DNA of 64,000 nt from Eutreptiella sp. 'Long Island Sound 2002' (Eukaryota; Euglenozoa; Euglenophyceae; Eutreptiales; Eutreptiaceae): NCBI GenBank assembly GCA_964036045.1, contig OZ038384.1:29059771-29123770 (forward strand). Direction: 5' to 3'. Under the pieces are notes generated by a model. That model did no database searches, had not been told where the DNA came from, and saw only the letters and a program-made list of their open reading frames with translations. The translations under genes and the position numbers were made by a program. Positions within the stretch are counted from its first letter, which is position 1. Each line of letters begins with the position of its first letter. Positions 1-10,855 of the stretch are shown in pieces.

Positions 1-1325
1 TGGCCCCTCGATTTGGGGTGGAGGACACTCGCCCTTCGGCGTTGCACCCGGAGTTGGGGATAGCGGTTGTCGCCCTTAAATGTGGCCCCTTGAGTTGGGG
101 CAAAGGACTCCCACACTCCGGTGTCACAAATTGAGTTCGGGTACAGACTCCCCCACTTTGGTGTGGCCCCTTGACTTGTCGTTAAGGACTCCCATGGTTT
201 GGCTCGGCCTCTCGAGTTAGGGTTCGGGACTCCGACGTTTTGGTGAGGACCCGGGACTCAGGGTGAAGGACACCCAATCTTCGGTGTGGCTGCTTAAGTT
301 GGGGACAAGGACTCCCATGCCTCCCTATGGCTCCTTGAGTTGGCGAAAAGGACTTGCATGTTTCAGGTTGGCCCCTTCCGTTGGAAATTCGGACATTCAC
401 ACTTTGGTGTGGCCCCTTGAGTTCGCGTTCAGGACCACACCCTTCGGTGCGGCTTGTTGAGTGTGGGTTAAGGCCTTCCATGCTTCGGTGTGCCCCAATG
501 AATTTGGGTGAACAATGCCCATTCTATGATGTGGCCCCTTGAGTTGGGGTCAAGGACTACAACGCTTCGGCGTTGCGCCTTGAGCTAGGGTTTTAGTGGG
601 GCTCTAGGAGTCGGGGTTAAAGACACCTAATATTCGGTGTGGCCCGTTGAGTTTGGGGCAAGGGCTGCCGTTTCTCCCTTTCGCCCCTTAAGTTGGGCGT
701 AAGGTCTTTTAGGCTTCGGTGTGGCCCCTTGAGTGAACGGTAACGACACCCATGCTTCGTTGCGGCCCCTGGAGTTGGGATTCGCGACTCTTGCTCTTCC
801 GTGTGGCCATTTGAGTTTGGACTAAAGACCTCCACGCCTTGCTATAACCCCTTGAGTCGGGGTTAAGGACTTTCACGATTCGGTGTGGCCCCTTGAGTTC
901 GACTTGAGGACTTCCATGCTTCGGTGTGGCCCCTGGAGTTGGGGTTAAGGACTTCCATGCTATGGTGTGGCCCCTTGAATTGGAGTTGGTAATTGTTGCT
1001 CTTTGGTGTGGCCCCTTGAGTTGAGATTTAGGGCCCGCACACTTTGGTATGGCTCCTAGACTTAGCATTACGGACTTCCATGCCCCGTTGTGACCCCTTG
1101 AGTTGGGGTTAAGGTGAGTTGGCGTTTATGCATTTCCATGCTATGGTGTCGCCAATAACGTGGGGTTCAGGACCACCATGCTTTGCTGTAGCCCCTCAAC
1201 TTGGGTTCAAGGACTCCCGCCCTTCGGTGTGGCGCCTTGAATTGGTGACGGTGACCGCAAATTTCTGTGTGGCCCCTTGAGTTGAAATCAAGGACTCACA
1301 TGTTTTGCTGTGGCCCCTTTTACGG
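1..1325 (+). repeat. 41-bp minisatellite array, forward orientation
   Basis: Degenerate tandem units of about 41 bp follow each other without unique sequence. Each unit carries GTGGCCCCTTGAGTTGGGG, then a TTAAGGACTCC block and a CATGCTTCGGT block. Units differ at many positions, so the array is old. Several short open frames occur on both strands, but they only reflect the repeat and I do not call any of them a gene. Confidence 0.9.
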
Positions 1326-1329
1326 TCCA

Positions 1330-3054
1330 AACGAAAGAGAGAAAGTCCTCAACCCCGAGTCAAGGAGCCACAACGGAGCGTGGGAGTCCTGAGCCCCAAC
1401 TCAAGGGGCCACACTGAAGGGTGAGAGTCACTATCCCAAACTCCAAGCGCCACACGGAAGGGTGGGTGCCCTTGATCCCGACTCAAGGGGCCAGAGCAAG
1501 CCATGGGAGTCCTTAACCGTGGTTCATTGGACCACATCGAAGCATGGAAATCCTTGGCCCCAACTCAACGGGTCGCGCCAAAGCGTGGGACTCCGCAACC
1601 TTGACTCTAGGAGCCCCATTGAAAGGCGGGTGTTGCTGTCTCCAACTCAAGGCGTCACACTGAACCGGGGGGGTTCTTGACCCCAATTCAACGGGCCACA
1701 ACAAAGAATGGGTGTCCTTAACCCCAACACGTGGGGGCCGAACAAAGCGTTGGAGTCCTAACCACACCCAAGCATGGATATGCTTAACCCCAACTCAAGG
1801 GGCCACACCCAAGCATGTGAGTTCCTAAGTCCAACTCAAGGGGCCATACTGAAAGTGGGAGTCACTATCACCAATTCAAGGTGCCACACCAAAGGGCGGG
1901 AGTCCTTGAACCCATGTTGAGGGGCTACAGCAAAGCGTGGAGGTCCTTAACCCCAAGTTATTGGCGACACCACAACAGGGAAATACATGACCGCCACTCA
2001 AGGTCCACACCAAAGAGAGAAAGTCCTTAACCCCAACTCAAGGGGCCACACCGAAACACGAGAGTCCCTAACCCGAATTGAAGGGGCGAAACCGAACCCT
2101 GAAGGACCTTAACGCTAACTCGAGGGGCCACATTGATGCGTGGATGTCCTGAACCCCAACTCAAGAGGCCACACCAAAGTGTTGAAGTCCGGGAGCCCAA
2201 CTAGAGGGACAACACCAAGGTGCGGGGATCCTCAAACCCAACTCACTACGCCACACCGAAGCATGGGAGTCCTCAATTGGAACTCGACAGGCCACACCGG
2301 ATGGTAAAAATCCTCAACCGCAACCAAAGGGGCCACAACAAAGTGCGAGAGTCCTTAACCCCAACTCAAGCGGCCACAACAAAGCATGGCAGTCTTTACC
2401 TAGGACTCAAGGGACCACACCGAGGACTGGAAAACCTTATGCCAAGTCGAGCGGCCAGGCAGAAACGTGGGAGTTCTTAAACCCAACCAAGTGCGCCACA
2501 CCCAAGCATGGGATTCCTAAACCCGAACCCAAGGGGCCACAATGAGGGGTGAAAGTCGAGACTCATAACTCAAGGGGCCACACCGAAGAGTTAGAGTCCC
2601 TGTCCCCAACTCAAGGGGCCACCCCAAAGTGTGGGATTCGTTAACCCAAGCTCAAGGGCGGACACCCAAGCATGGGAGTCCTTAACCCCAAGTCAAGGGG
2701 CCACATTGGGGTATGGGTATCCTTAACCCCAAAACAAAGGGGCACACCAAAGCGCGTGAGTCCTTATCCACAGCTCAAGGGGCCACGCCGAAGAGTGGTA
2801 GTCCTAAATCCCAATTCGTGGGGCCAAACAGAAGAGTGGGAATTCTGAACCCAACTCGAGGGGATACTCCAAAAAACAGTAGTCCTTAACTGCAACTCAA
2901 GGGGCCACACTGTAGAGTGGGAGTCCCCATTCCCAACTTAAGGGACCATAGTGAAACATGGCAGTCCTTAACCCCGACTCAAGGGGCCATGACCAAGCGT
3001 GGGAGTCCTTGAACCCAACTTGAGAGGCGTGCCAAAGCATGGGAGTCCTTAAAC
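1330..3054 (-). repeat. 41-bp minisatellite array, inverted orientation
   Basis: The same 41-bp unit continues as its reverse complement, recognisable by CCCCAACTCAAGGGGCCAC followed by a GCATGGGAGTCC block. The strand switch falls within a few bases of 1,325-1,345. Individual units are as diverged as those on the left side. Confidence 0.9.
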
Positions 3055-3072
3055 CTCCCAAACAAAATATAG

Positions 3073-3099
3073 CCCGGGGGTATATCAAATACCCCCGGG
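3073..3099. repeat. Perfect 11-bp palindrome
   Basis: CCCGGGGGTAT is followed five bases later by its exact reverse complement ATACCCCCGGG. It lies at the left edge of a roughly 330-bp non-repetitive insert in the 41-bp array. It could be a hairpin or a remnant of an inserted element's end; no target duplication is visible. Confidence 0.7.
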
Positions 3100-3245
3100 T
3101 GTATCGTGGGCCGCGGGGTGTACTCGATAAAAAGCCCTCCAACGAGTGATACCGGTCCCGGTTTGAGGGGCAACATGTGGCCTCTTTGTTAGTTGCCGTG
3201 ATTCTATTACATTCCAGAACTCCCGTTGCTCACACTTTTTTGAAC

Positions 3246-3400
3246 ATGAGTGGCAATAATGAAGCTCCATTGGTTGACAATGAGGAGTGGTTTGATCCTT
3301 GGGATGAAAGTAGTGCTGTGGGGTGTTGAGGTTGATGGGGAGGATGAATTCGAATTTGATGAAACAATGAATGCGGCGTGGGTGATCTTGACCCCAACTC
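3246..3400 (+). pseudogene. Short acidic gene fragment inside the 41-bp array
   Basis: An ATG opens a frame beginning MSGNNEAPLVDNEEWF and continuing with an acidic stretch. It then stops, and an acidic continuation (VDGEDEFEFDETMNAA) appears in a neighbouring frame, as expected after a small insertion or deletion. The 41-bp array resumes directly behind it near 3,385. The fragment is about 45 residues, too short to assign a family. It is probably the 5' end of a gene carried in with an insertion. Confidence 0.3.
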
Positions 3401-3695
3401 AAAGTGCCACCCCAAAGCATAGGAGTCCTTAACGCTAACCCAAGGGGCCACGCCAAAGCATGCGGGTCGTTAACCCCAGGTTCGGGGGTCACACCAAAAT
3501 GTGGGAGTCCTGAACCCCAGCTCAAGGGGCCACACCAAAGCATGGGAGTCCTTAACCCCAACTCAAGGGGCGGCGCTGAAGCATTGGAGCCCTTAACCCC
3601 AACTCAAGGGTCCACACCCAAGTGTGGGGGTCCTCAACTCCAACTCAAGGGGCCAGTGCGAAGCATGGGGGTCCTTAACCCCAACTCACGGGGCC
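3385..3695 (-). repeat. 41-bp minisatellite array, continuation
   Basis: Seven to eight further units of the inverted 41-bp repeat follow the inserted segment. These copies are closer to one another than those further left. The array ends at the AT-rich boundary near 3,700. Confidence 0.85.
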
Positions 3696-3935
3696 AATTT
3701 TGTTTTGTACAACTTAGAAAAAAAGCTTTTCTTCTAGTTTTTGTTCTTAATGAAAAAATTTTGTTTCTACGAGGTTTTATACTTAGGGTGAAAACTTTTT
3801 CGAATACGAAGAAATTTTCTCTACTATGTTATGGAACTTAGTAGACAACCCACCCGTAGAAGAAAAACTTAGGAACCGCATATTTTTTACTAAATTTTGA
3901 AGCTTAAAAAATTTTTTTACTAAGTTTTACCACAG
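3696..3935. other. AT-rich spacer
   Basis: About 240 bp of A/T-rich sequence with several homopolymer runs. I see no open frame, RNA gene or repeat here. Confidence 0.6.
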
Positions 3936-4650
3936 ACCCATGTTAGGCAGTGCATTTTTGAACCACGGCACAAACCGGTGTTGCCCTTGGCGCGTAGCTT
4001 GGCAGAGAGCCGTGGTGGGCACCGCAGGTGCCCTTGGTAAGCAGGAGCCCTTGGTAAGCAGCTTTCAAATTACAGCCTATGGCACCAACCTTGGTCGAGG
4101 TCTGGCACACCGCAATTCGGATTGGTTGGCAGCTTTGCAACGCACCACATCTTGCCTACTGCAGACACCTTGGCAAAGCTATGGCTTGCGTTGCGGGTGC
4201 CCAGAGTAGGCAGCATGGCAGAGTGTTGTCGCAGGGTTATGGCAAACTCGCTGCCTGTTGTAGGCACCTTGGCAGAATTGAGGCACGCGCTGCACTTATC
4301 CATGGTTGACAACTTGTTAAGATGTGAATTGTGCTGGACGTGCCCATGGTCTGATATGCACGTCGAATTTCCAACCCAACTCTGCTCTGTGATGCGTACA
4401 GCAATTGATTTGCCTTTAGAAAACGCGTTACCTGAAAAACGCCAAGTTCCAGCAGAGCATTCCAGCAACGTTGCGGCCATTCCGGTGGTCGGAACAGGGG
4501 GTAGTGGGGGTGATTGCACCGTGGCAGAGCTACTGTGCACATGGCAGTTGCCCATGGCAGGCATCTTGGCAAAACAGCGGCGCACACTGCAGCTGCTCTG
4601 GGCAGGTAACATCCTTGCAAAGACCTGTGCAACCCTGCACAAGTGAAATC
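3936..4650. repeat. Degenerate tandem repeat with recurring CCTTGGCA motif
   Basis: A motif close to CACCTTGGCAAA recurs at irregular intervals near 3,990, 4,168, 4,263 and 4,563, each time within GC-rich sequence containing TGGCA and CTGC words. The overlapping open frames on both strands look like by-products of this repetition. It is probably a decayed minisatellite. Confidence 0.45.
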
Positions 4651-4792
4651 AAGGGATTCAAGCGACATGAACCATCAAGAACTCCACATCTCCCACCAGC
4701 AGCCCCAAAAAATACTTGCTCGAGGGAGAGCAAAATGCAAATACAGGCCCATACTCAAACAGCCAGGAGGCCTGCACATGTCATTGGTTTGG

Positions 4793-5490
4793 CCTGGGGG
4801 GGGGGGGAGATTGCGGTCCCCCAAGTCGAAGAAAATTGGTGTAAAATTGCGGTAAATTGCAGTAAATTGCGGCAAAATTGCGGCAAAAATTGCGGTACAT
4901 TTCTTTTCTGTCCCCAGACTTGATGCCAGCCATGAGCAGCGGTGGGGCACAGGACTTTTTGCAAAAAGGTTTTGTTGACCAATGATGCACCCAATTGGTA
5001 GGAGCCTTTCGGCGCACAGCATGCACACTGCACCAAAGCTTTCAGCACAAGCAGCATCCATCCGCGTCACCATTATAATGAGCCATGAAAGCCACACGAT
5101 GGGCATTGTCGCTGATTGAATACCTCTGGTCCGTGTCAGCATATTTGCAAAACGAAAAGAACTGCTCCACAGAGCCAGGCCCCACACCATGCAAACGCGA
5201 AATCTGTGTGGCATAGCATGCCCTGTCCTTTGCCACGTTTCACAGGCCTTTTAATGTTGCCGGACGGACTGTCCCCAGTAGTGGATGACATTTTGGGAAC
5301 ACAAAAACAGAAAGCGTCCTGCCACACAAATGACATGCAGGACAGATGAGAACACATACACGTACAGTGTGCCTAGTAACAGCGAAGGTAGGGAAAGAAT
5401 TTTCCTAATAGAATAGAGGCATCACTGAAAAATTGCACTAAAGTTGCGGTAAATTGCGGTAAATTGTGGACCGCAATCCCCCCCCCCAGG
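4793..5490. mobile_element. TIR element with poly-G termini (698 bp)
   Basis: The left end is CCTGGG, a long G run, then ATTGCGGTCC. The right end is the reverse complement, GGACCGCAAT, a C run, then CCAGG. Just inside both ends are short direct repeats of AAATTGCGGT in the same orientation (4,850-4,900 and 5,430-5,465). This is the layout of a small DNA transposon with terminal inverted repeats and subterminal repeats. No convincing target-site duplication is visible. A transposase-like fragment lies inside. Confidence 0.6.
5042..5236 (-). pseudogene. Possible KDZ-like transposase fragment
   Basis: A 64-residue minus-strand frame contains the block GSVEQFFSFCKYADTDQRY followed by a segment rich in H, N and D. 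This resembles the C-terminal block of KDZ (Kyakuja-Dileera-Zisupton) transposases, where a V-E-Q-x-x-S segment precedes a stretch like Y-x-S-x-x-x-R. The resemblance is from memory and short. It lies inside the 698-bp TIR element, which would suit a transposase remnant. It lacks the catalytic core, so it cannot be functional. It could equally be a chance frame. Confidence 0.25.
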
Positions 5491-6780
5491 TTTTGCGGAC
5501 ACTTTAGGACTCACCGACAACCCCAATCTTGAGCAATCGCATTACTTCCACCACCGGAAAACTGCTGGCTTCTATTTGCACAGGTCAAGGGGAAGGGCTC
5601 ACAAGACTGTGCCTCTGTGGAACTGTACACCCTGAGGGTTCCACTGACAGATATCCCTTCGCCATCCCTTTGCAAGGAGATGCAAATACATGTGCTCAAC
5701 GCACGAAACAGCAGATGCCGCGTCACTGGGACTCGGAGTCGGATCCCACAGGGCAAAAGTCCTGATCCATTTTGCTTAGACGACGATGAAACGCGAAATC
5801 AGCAAATCTCAGAGACATGAAAGCCACATCCTTCCGCACCGTCTGTTCCCCCAGAAATTTTCGGGACACTCTGTCACTGGTTCCGTCACAGAAGTGGACA
5901 GAGGCAACGCTCTGCATGTTTGACTTTACAATGAAGGGCAAAGGAGGCCCAAAGGTTCCGAGGGGCATAGGAGTTGCCACACACCAGATTGCCAATCTTG
6001 TCATCCGCTTCTGCAAAATCCGTGTCATCTTCGTCGTCCTGAATCAACATGACACACTGCATGGCAACACAATACAATACAACACAACAAGTGCCGCACA
6101 ACGGCCACAAAAGTGAGAAGCAAAATGTATTGAGTGACCGAACAACTACAGTGACCCCAACCTGCAAACAGGCAGTGGAAGCACCTTGAGACGACTGCAC
6201 AACGCGCTCATGTACCATAATCACATGTGATATGCTTCAATGTGCTGATGAGGATTCTCACTTACATTTTTGACTTATGTCTGTTACTAACCGTACATTC
6301 GACAGCGCCATCTTAATGCACATCATTGAAAATATGCACCACAGCCTGTCCTAGACCAGTTAAATTGAAATATTGTAATTTATCAGTCTGCAGTGCTCAA
6401 TCAGTGAGAACTAATCCAACCTTCAATGTGCCACAATCAGCTTCACAAGAACTGTGCCCCGTTCCCACATGGTCACTCATGCCAAGCACATCCCAATGCT
6501 TTGGCCCAATCTGAATATGAGCTCATTGATGCTGGCTCCCCGACACCTGTGCCTGTTCTTGTTAGTGTGTCCAACTTCTGTTGAATGATTCTCAACCATT
6601 GGCACTGTGATGGAATGTTGTCTTGCTGCCTTACCGCAGTGTGATGTGCTGCCCGTGGGGGCATGCTGGCACAGCCAATTCCCACATCACGACACACAGT
6701 GATTTGGCTTTAAGCCCTGTGACCATTTCTGGATTCAAACTGTTGATCTTGCATTATGAGAACAAACCTCATTATAAAAG
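5491..6780. other. Unassigned region; possible minus-strand gene remnants to about 6,230
   Basis: Minus-strand frames of about 80-110 residues at 5,511-5,756, 5,723-6,028 and 5,886-6,224 contain plausible coding stretches, for example SKMDQDFCPVGSDSESQ and an acidic DDEDDTDFAEADD. They sit in different frames and could be exons or decayed coding sequence of one gene. No family is recognisable. From 6,231 to 6,780 I see nothing beyond short degenerate CA-rich sequence leading into the LINE-flanking pentamer. Confidence 0.3.
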
Positions 6781-6848
6781 CACATAACCACACCAAATAA
6801 CCACACCACTGCACCACACCACACCCTGAGCAATCCCCAGCTCTACCC

Positions 6849-7493
6849 ATGGGCTGGGTGCCGGGTGCAAAGCCCAATCAACAGGGCCCGGGCACCACTC
6901 CCAGGGTGCTGTATGAACAGTGTACACGTGTGTGCGGGTGTACACATGCTCCAGCACTAAACACCATCCCATGGTGGGCCACCGTAGTCAGCCCTATGGG
7001 CCCTGGGAACCGGCCAGCGACCCATAGAGAAGACGGCTGCAAAGCCTCCCCTTCTCCTCCCCACACACACCCGCCCCGCCCACAGAGTCTCCACACCACA
7101 GCCCCACACCACACATGGCCCCCCACGCCCGTGCAGCCCCTTGCTCCCCCGGCTGCCCCTGCAGCTCCGCCCTACCGTACCCACCCACCCACCCATTTAC
7201 ACAGGTATAACAGCCAGCGGCATGGAGCCCCCCCCGCATCGGGGCTTCAACGGAGGCATGGCGGCCAGGTTTGGCGCAGGGAGGGAGGGAATGGGGCCAA
7301 GCAATCATGTTTGGCTGTGCTGGTGGCTGAATTTTCCCCAAGAACAGCCCCATCCATGGTGGCCGGACAAGGCAGGGCTCCTTCTAGGGGGTTCGGGGCT
7401 GTTACCCGGCCTAGGGCCCTTTTGAGCCGCGGGTCGCTAGGGATGGTGGCCGGGGTTAATGGCCATACACCTTTGTCACCTCAAATTTTATGA
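6849..7493 (+). CDS. LINE ORF1-like proline-rich protein (E1)
   Basis: A 214-codon frame opens with ATG 20 bases from the element's 5' end and closes with TGA. It is rich in proline, histidine and alanine and has no recognisable RNA-binding domain or zinc knuckle. The N-terminus (GWVPGAKP...GPG) aligns with the same frame in element A (ATG at 28,614) and element B (42,898), which argues that the frame is genuine ORF1 rather than a chance frame. Its position upstream of ORF2 fits a LINE ORF1, whose usual role is RNA binding or chaperoning in the retrotransposition complex. The function here is inferred only from position. Confidence 0.45.
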   Translation: MGWVPGAKPNQQGPGTTPRVLYEQCTRVCGCTHAPALNTIPWWATVVSPMGPGNRPATHREDGCKASPSPPHTHPPRPQSLHTTAPHHTWPPTPVQPLAPPAAPAAPPYRTHPPTHLHRYNSQRHGAPPASGLQRRHGGQVWRREGGNGAKQSCLAVLVAEFSPRTAPSMVAGQGRAPSRGFGAVTRPRALLSRGSLGMVAGVNGHTPLSPQIL

Positions 7494-8119
7494 ATACCTT
7501 CGTGGGGTTGTTGTGGCACATGCCGGGCGCCCACCGAAAGCGAGCTTGGGGGCCGTAGGGGACCGGTATCCCACCTTGCATTTGTTGATTGCTCCCCTGT
7601 GTTCCACTGTTCTGATTGCGCCATAGGGGAGTATTGCCCCTCCACTCATTCGTGGACTGCTCCCCTCCTCATTTGTCCAGCCTGGGCTCCAATACTAGCT
7701 CAGGGGGGCCGGGCCTCTGCAATCCACGCCGCTCCGTGTGAGGGGCATGTCACCCACATCAGATCCACATTCGGAAGCCCACATCCACCATCTGCACCTT
7801 TGTACCTGCGGGCAGAGGCGCCGCATTGGGGGCTTTTCTCCGCCCCTCGCCATCCCGCCCGCGGCAGTTGTTGGGGTTGCTGCCCAAAAGCTGAACAAAA
7901 GAAAGTAAAAACTCGGAACGGAAAGCGCTCGGGGCCCAAAGGCTCCAGCACGGAGCAAGCGCACCCTCAGACAGCGGTAGTGGAGAAGTGGTGAAAACGG
8001 GAAGTTAACAAAACACAACAGCGCCGTCCCTATGGGATGTGGGATGCCCAGGCGGGCAGTGGGAAGGTGGGGGGGAAGGGGGTACAGGTCCTTCCGGGCC
8101 GTCCCACTACTCCCCATGA

Positions 8120-9187
8120 CATGCCCCAGCCCCCCTTCTTCTTCATCTACACTTGTGTACATGTCTGCACATTGGGTTCGCAACGGTGTTCGCCTTGGGC
8201 CGATGCTGCCACCACTGCCACTGCCAGCCACTAGCTGAGAGGCCTGCAAGTGGCGGTCGACCAGGTGGGCTTACCCATATGCCTGCCAAGGAAGGTCCCC
8301 GTCATCGCTCTCACCCCGACCCCCACCGGCCGCACCCATGCCCGCAACTGCGCCCGGAGGTCAAGACGTACAACACGGTGCATGGCGGATTAGCCCTCGC
8401 CCACGAACCCCGGGAAGTGTTCTCCGCAACCCTAAGACTAAGATATTACCACATCGGTGACTTCTACACCCCGGAGGGCAAGCTCCGCAGCGCCAACGAC
8501 CTACGGGCATAGGTGCCCTGGGGCCGCACAGTCGACATGACCTGGGTATGGCTCTGGCTGCACAATGCCGTGCTATGGCCCTTGGTGGGGGCCCCGGCCC
8601 CCAGATGGCAGCAGGCCGCCGAGAAAGAGTCGCTGGGCCCAATGTGGCCGGCCACCACCACGGCAGTCATCGGAGGACAACAGGCCCCGACTACCCAGGA
8701 AATACCGGTGTACCAGCGGGGTCTGACAATACAAGTTACCGCGGCAATGCAGGATGTCATGGCGGTCATGGGCTGGATAGTGGTGTTGCTCATCTACGAG
8801 CAGCCACGTCACAACCTCGATAGTGACACCCGCCTCCACCAACTATTACTGGACCTGTTGAACATCCGCACATAGGCCGAGCCCCCTTTGCATGTGTGCT
8901 TGCAAGACGAGCTGCGAGTGATCACGCCCCCACAGGCCACAGGCACAGAGGGTGTGATGATGGTATGGCACTGCAGCAAGCCGGATAACCACTACTGGGG
9001 GGTGGGTGACTCGTGCGCGACGCGCGGCGTTGACGGTCACCAACACCCCACCACCGGAACCTTGGGTAGAACTCCGGCCCGAGGCGGTGGCTCTATTGAA
9101 GTACCCCACCCAATGCTTTATCCACAAATGCCCAGGCTAGGTGGGATAGTCGTTTTGGGCGGACTTAAAAAAGAAACCCATTTTTGA
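8120..9187 (+). pseudogene. LINE ORF2 post-RT segment (E1)
   Basis: One frame runs from a TGA at 8,117 to a TGA at 9,185 with only two interruptions, both TAG (8,510 and 8,873). The segment VTAAMQDVMAVMGW...DTRLHQLLLDLL aligns with E2 (15,453-15,600) and E3 (minus, around 45,250-45,420). The TAG at 8,873 aligns with a TAG in E2 and with CAG in E3. Near 9,020 the homology moves to another frame, which carries a conserved FIHKCPG block shared by E3 and a reversed fragment at 16.5 kb. This segment lies between RT and RNase H and may bind the template or form a zinc-binding module. The frameshift shows that the copy is decayed. Confidence 0.6.
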
Positions 9188-9436
9188 CCATCATTGATTT
9201 CTCTTGAAATTCTGAGTATATTGAGTATAGACACATATGATGAAAAAATAATTTCTTACCCTGTGCCACATCAAGCAAAATTTGCTTTCAGGGCCTTCCG
9301 CGCCGATGGTCCGGCACTTTAGTGCCAATTTCCACACAGGGCGGGGGGGTCGGCGTAAAGGACTTGGGCCCGGCGACACGCCCGTGCACAGCGCTCTATC
9401 CCCGGTGAGCCCCGATGGCAACTGCCATGTACTTGC

Positions 9437-10540
9437 AGCCCCAGGCGGAGCCGTGAATATGGTTCCATCACCTCCCCCCCGCTGGCCCCGATCCGCGGGG
9501 CCATCGTGGCCATTGACGCCGGCACCACCCCGGCAGGCAGTACAATGATGATAGCATATGTGAGTGTGTCCGGGGATTATGCGGCCGTGACAATATCAGG
9601 GATGGGGAGTTCCAAAGAAGGAGAAGCCCTTACTCTGCTACTCTGCGTCAAGCAACTAGTGGCACAGCAAGGCACCTACTAGGTGGTACCTGATTTGTAG
9701 TAAGCAATGGGTGCCCTACGAACGCACTAGGAAGGAGGGAAGTGTGGGGACGGGATAAACTATCTATACGCGTGAGCCGTGGGGGCGATGCGCCTGTCCT
9801 TGAGGACTGCGATCAACGTGGTGGTCAGCCCCTCCCGCACAATCACCCCAATCAACTTTCGGGTAGATGCGGCGACCATGGAGGAGCTCCGAGCGGATGT
9901 CACCTGGACGATGGAGCGCCCATACACCGATCTGCCCCCAATACGGTACAGGAACCACTGTAAGCTACCTCCGACATACTTGCAGCAGAGTCTGCGAGAG
10001 AAAGCGGCGTTACCCGCACGGATGCGCTACGAGCACCGGTGGAAACCTTATTACCAACAAGACTTGGGCCTACCCCTAGACTAGTTCACCAACGACCAGC
10101 AACTGCAGATAGTGGCCCAGCGCATGTGCAAATTGCCCACCATCAAAGGGTTGGTGGAGTGCGCGCAACACCACAACGTGTGGATGCACATTCTGTGCTT
10201 TTTGTGCGGTAGTGGCCCAGAAGCCGCTCAACCCCTGAAGGAATGCCCGGTGCAGGCTCACGATTGGCGCCTAGCTTGGAAAAGCATGCACTCGTGGCTG
10301 AACACCTCCGTCCGGCCGCGGGCCTCGCAGGTGCAGGGCCAGCCGAAGGACCCATTCGTCTTGGAGCAGTGTGCGGTGTCCATCGCAACGCTATCCTTGC
10401 GCACGGCCCACCTAGAACTGGCGGGACCACATGAAATCGGGACAGAGTTCATGAGACTAGTGGTGACGGAAACCCACAAGGTGTGGCTCTCACACGCCAA
10501 GGCAAGGCAAGGCCTCATTAAGGCCCAAGCAAGATAAGGG
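9437..10540 (+). pseudogene. LINE ORF2 RNase H and C-terminal zinc-type domain (E1)
   Basis: The frame contains an RNase H-like order: AIVAIDAGT (first acidic residue), EGEALTLLLCVKQL (Glu), then a PDL segment followed by GALRTH, matching PDPEVVVGALRT in E3. Downstream, CFLCGSG and the C-terminal EFMRLVVTETHKVWLSHAKA align with CLPCRA and EFLRHVIEGSIGVWYAQAKA of E3. In LINEs, RNase H removes template RNA and the C-terminal Cys/His region helps bind the element RNA. In-frame TAG or TAA occurs at 9,680, 9,698, 9,701, 9,728, 10,081 and 10,535, with one TGA at 9,776. Under a UAR=Gln reading only the TGA interrupts it. Confidence 0.65.
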
Positions 10541-10689
10541 GGCATCATGGCGTGGGCCCTACGGGAGCTATAGCTGAACCAACAAGGGGAGCGGCAGAGG
10601 TTCCCCAGGGCACCCTTGAAGAGAACACGCCAAATGTTAGGGCGAACCCGGCCGCTACAAAGATGCGTACCAAACACAACACAAAGCGC

Positions 10690-10715
10690 ACACAAACACA
10701 CACACACACACACAT
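10690..10715. repeat. (CA)n microsatellite in the LINE 3' UTR
   Basis: A short run of CA dinucleotides lies in the 3' untranslated part of E1, between the end of ORF2 and the pentamer tail. E2 and E3 do not have a comparable run at this position. Confidence 0.7.
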
Positions 10716-10793
10716 CGCTATCCGTTTTGGTTTCCATACCGTAAGCCCGCAAGAAATACATCCCAGCCATTGCCTTTTGGTAACAGTGCCTTG

Positions 10794-10850
10794 GCACACC
10801 ACACCACACCACACCACACTGCATTGCACTACACCACACCACACCAACAA
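10794..10850. repeat. (CCACA)n 3' tail of LINE E1
   Basis: The conserved LINE 3' end passes directly into GGCACACC and repeated CACAC/ACACC pentamers. A degenerate stretch (GCATTGCACT) interrupts the run. This takes the place of the poly(A) tail seen in many LINEs. Confidence 0.75.
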
Positions 10851-10855
10851 ACACT

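Larger units (their letters stand above)
6785..10855 (+). mobile_element. LINE copy E1 (non-LTR retrotransposon), internally deleted
   Basis: The left flank is a degenerate (CCACA)n tract ending at 6,828. The 5' end then begins CTGAGCAATCCCCAGCTC, homologous to the 5' ends of elements A (28,633) and B (42,927) on the other strand. ORF1 follows at 6,849. The 3' half of ORF2 (post-RT segment, RNase H, C-terminal domain) occupies 8,120-10,540. The element ends GCCTTTTGGTAACAGTGCC and a (CCACA)n tail at 10,794-10,850. Endonuclease and RT are missing. The domain order matches E2 and E3, which supports one LINE family. Confidence 0.75.

Noticed and set aside
6829-6900. Self-cleaving ribozyme at the LINE 5' end
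   Set aside because: Stems such as CCCAGC/GCTGGG are visible, but I could not place the core of a hammerhead or HDV-type ribozyme.
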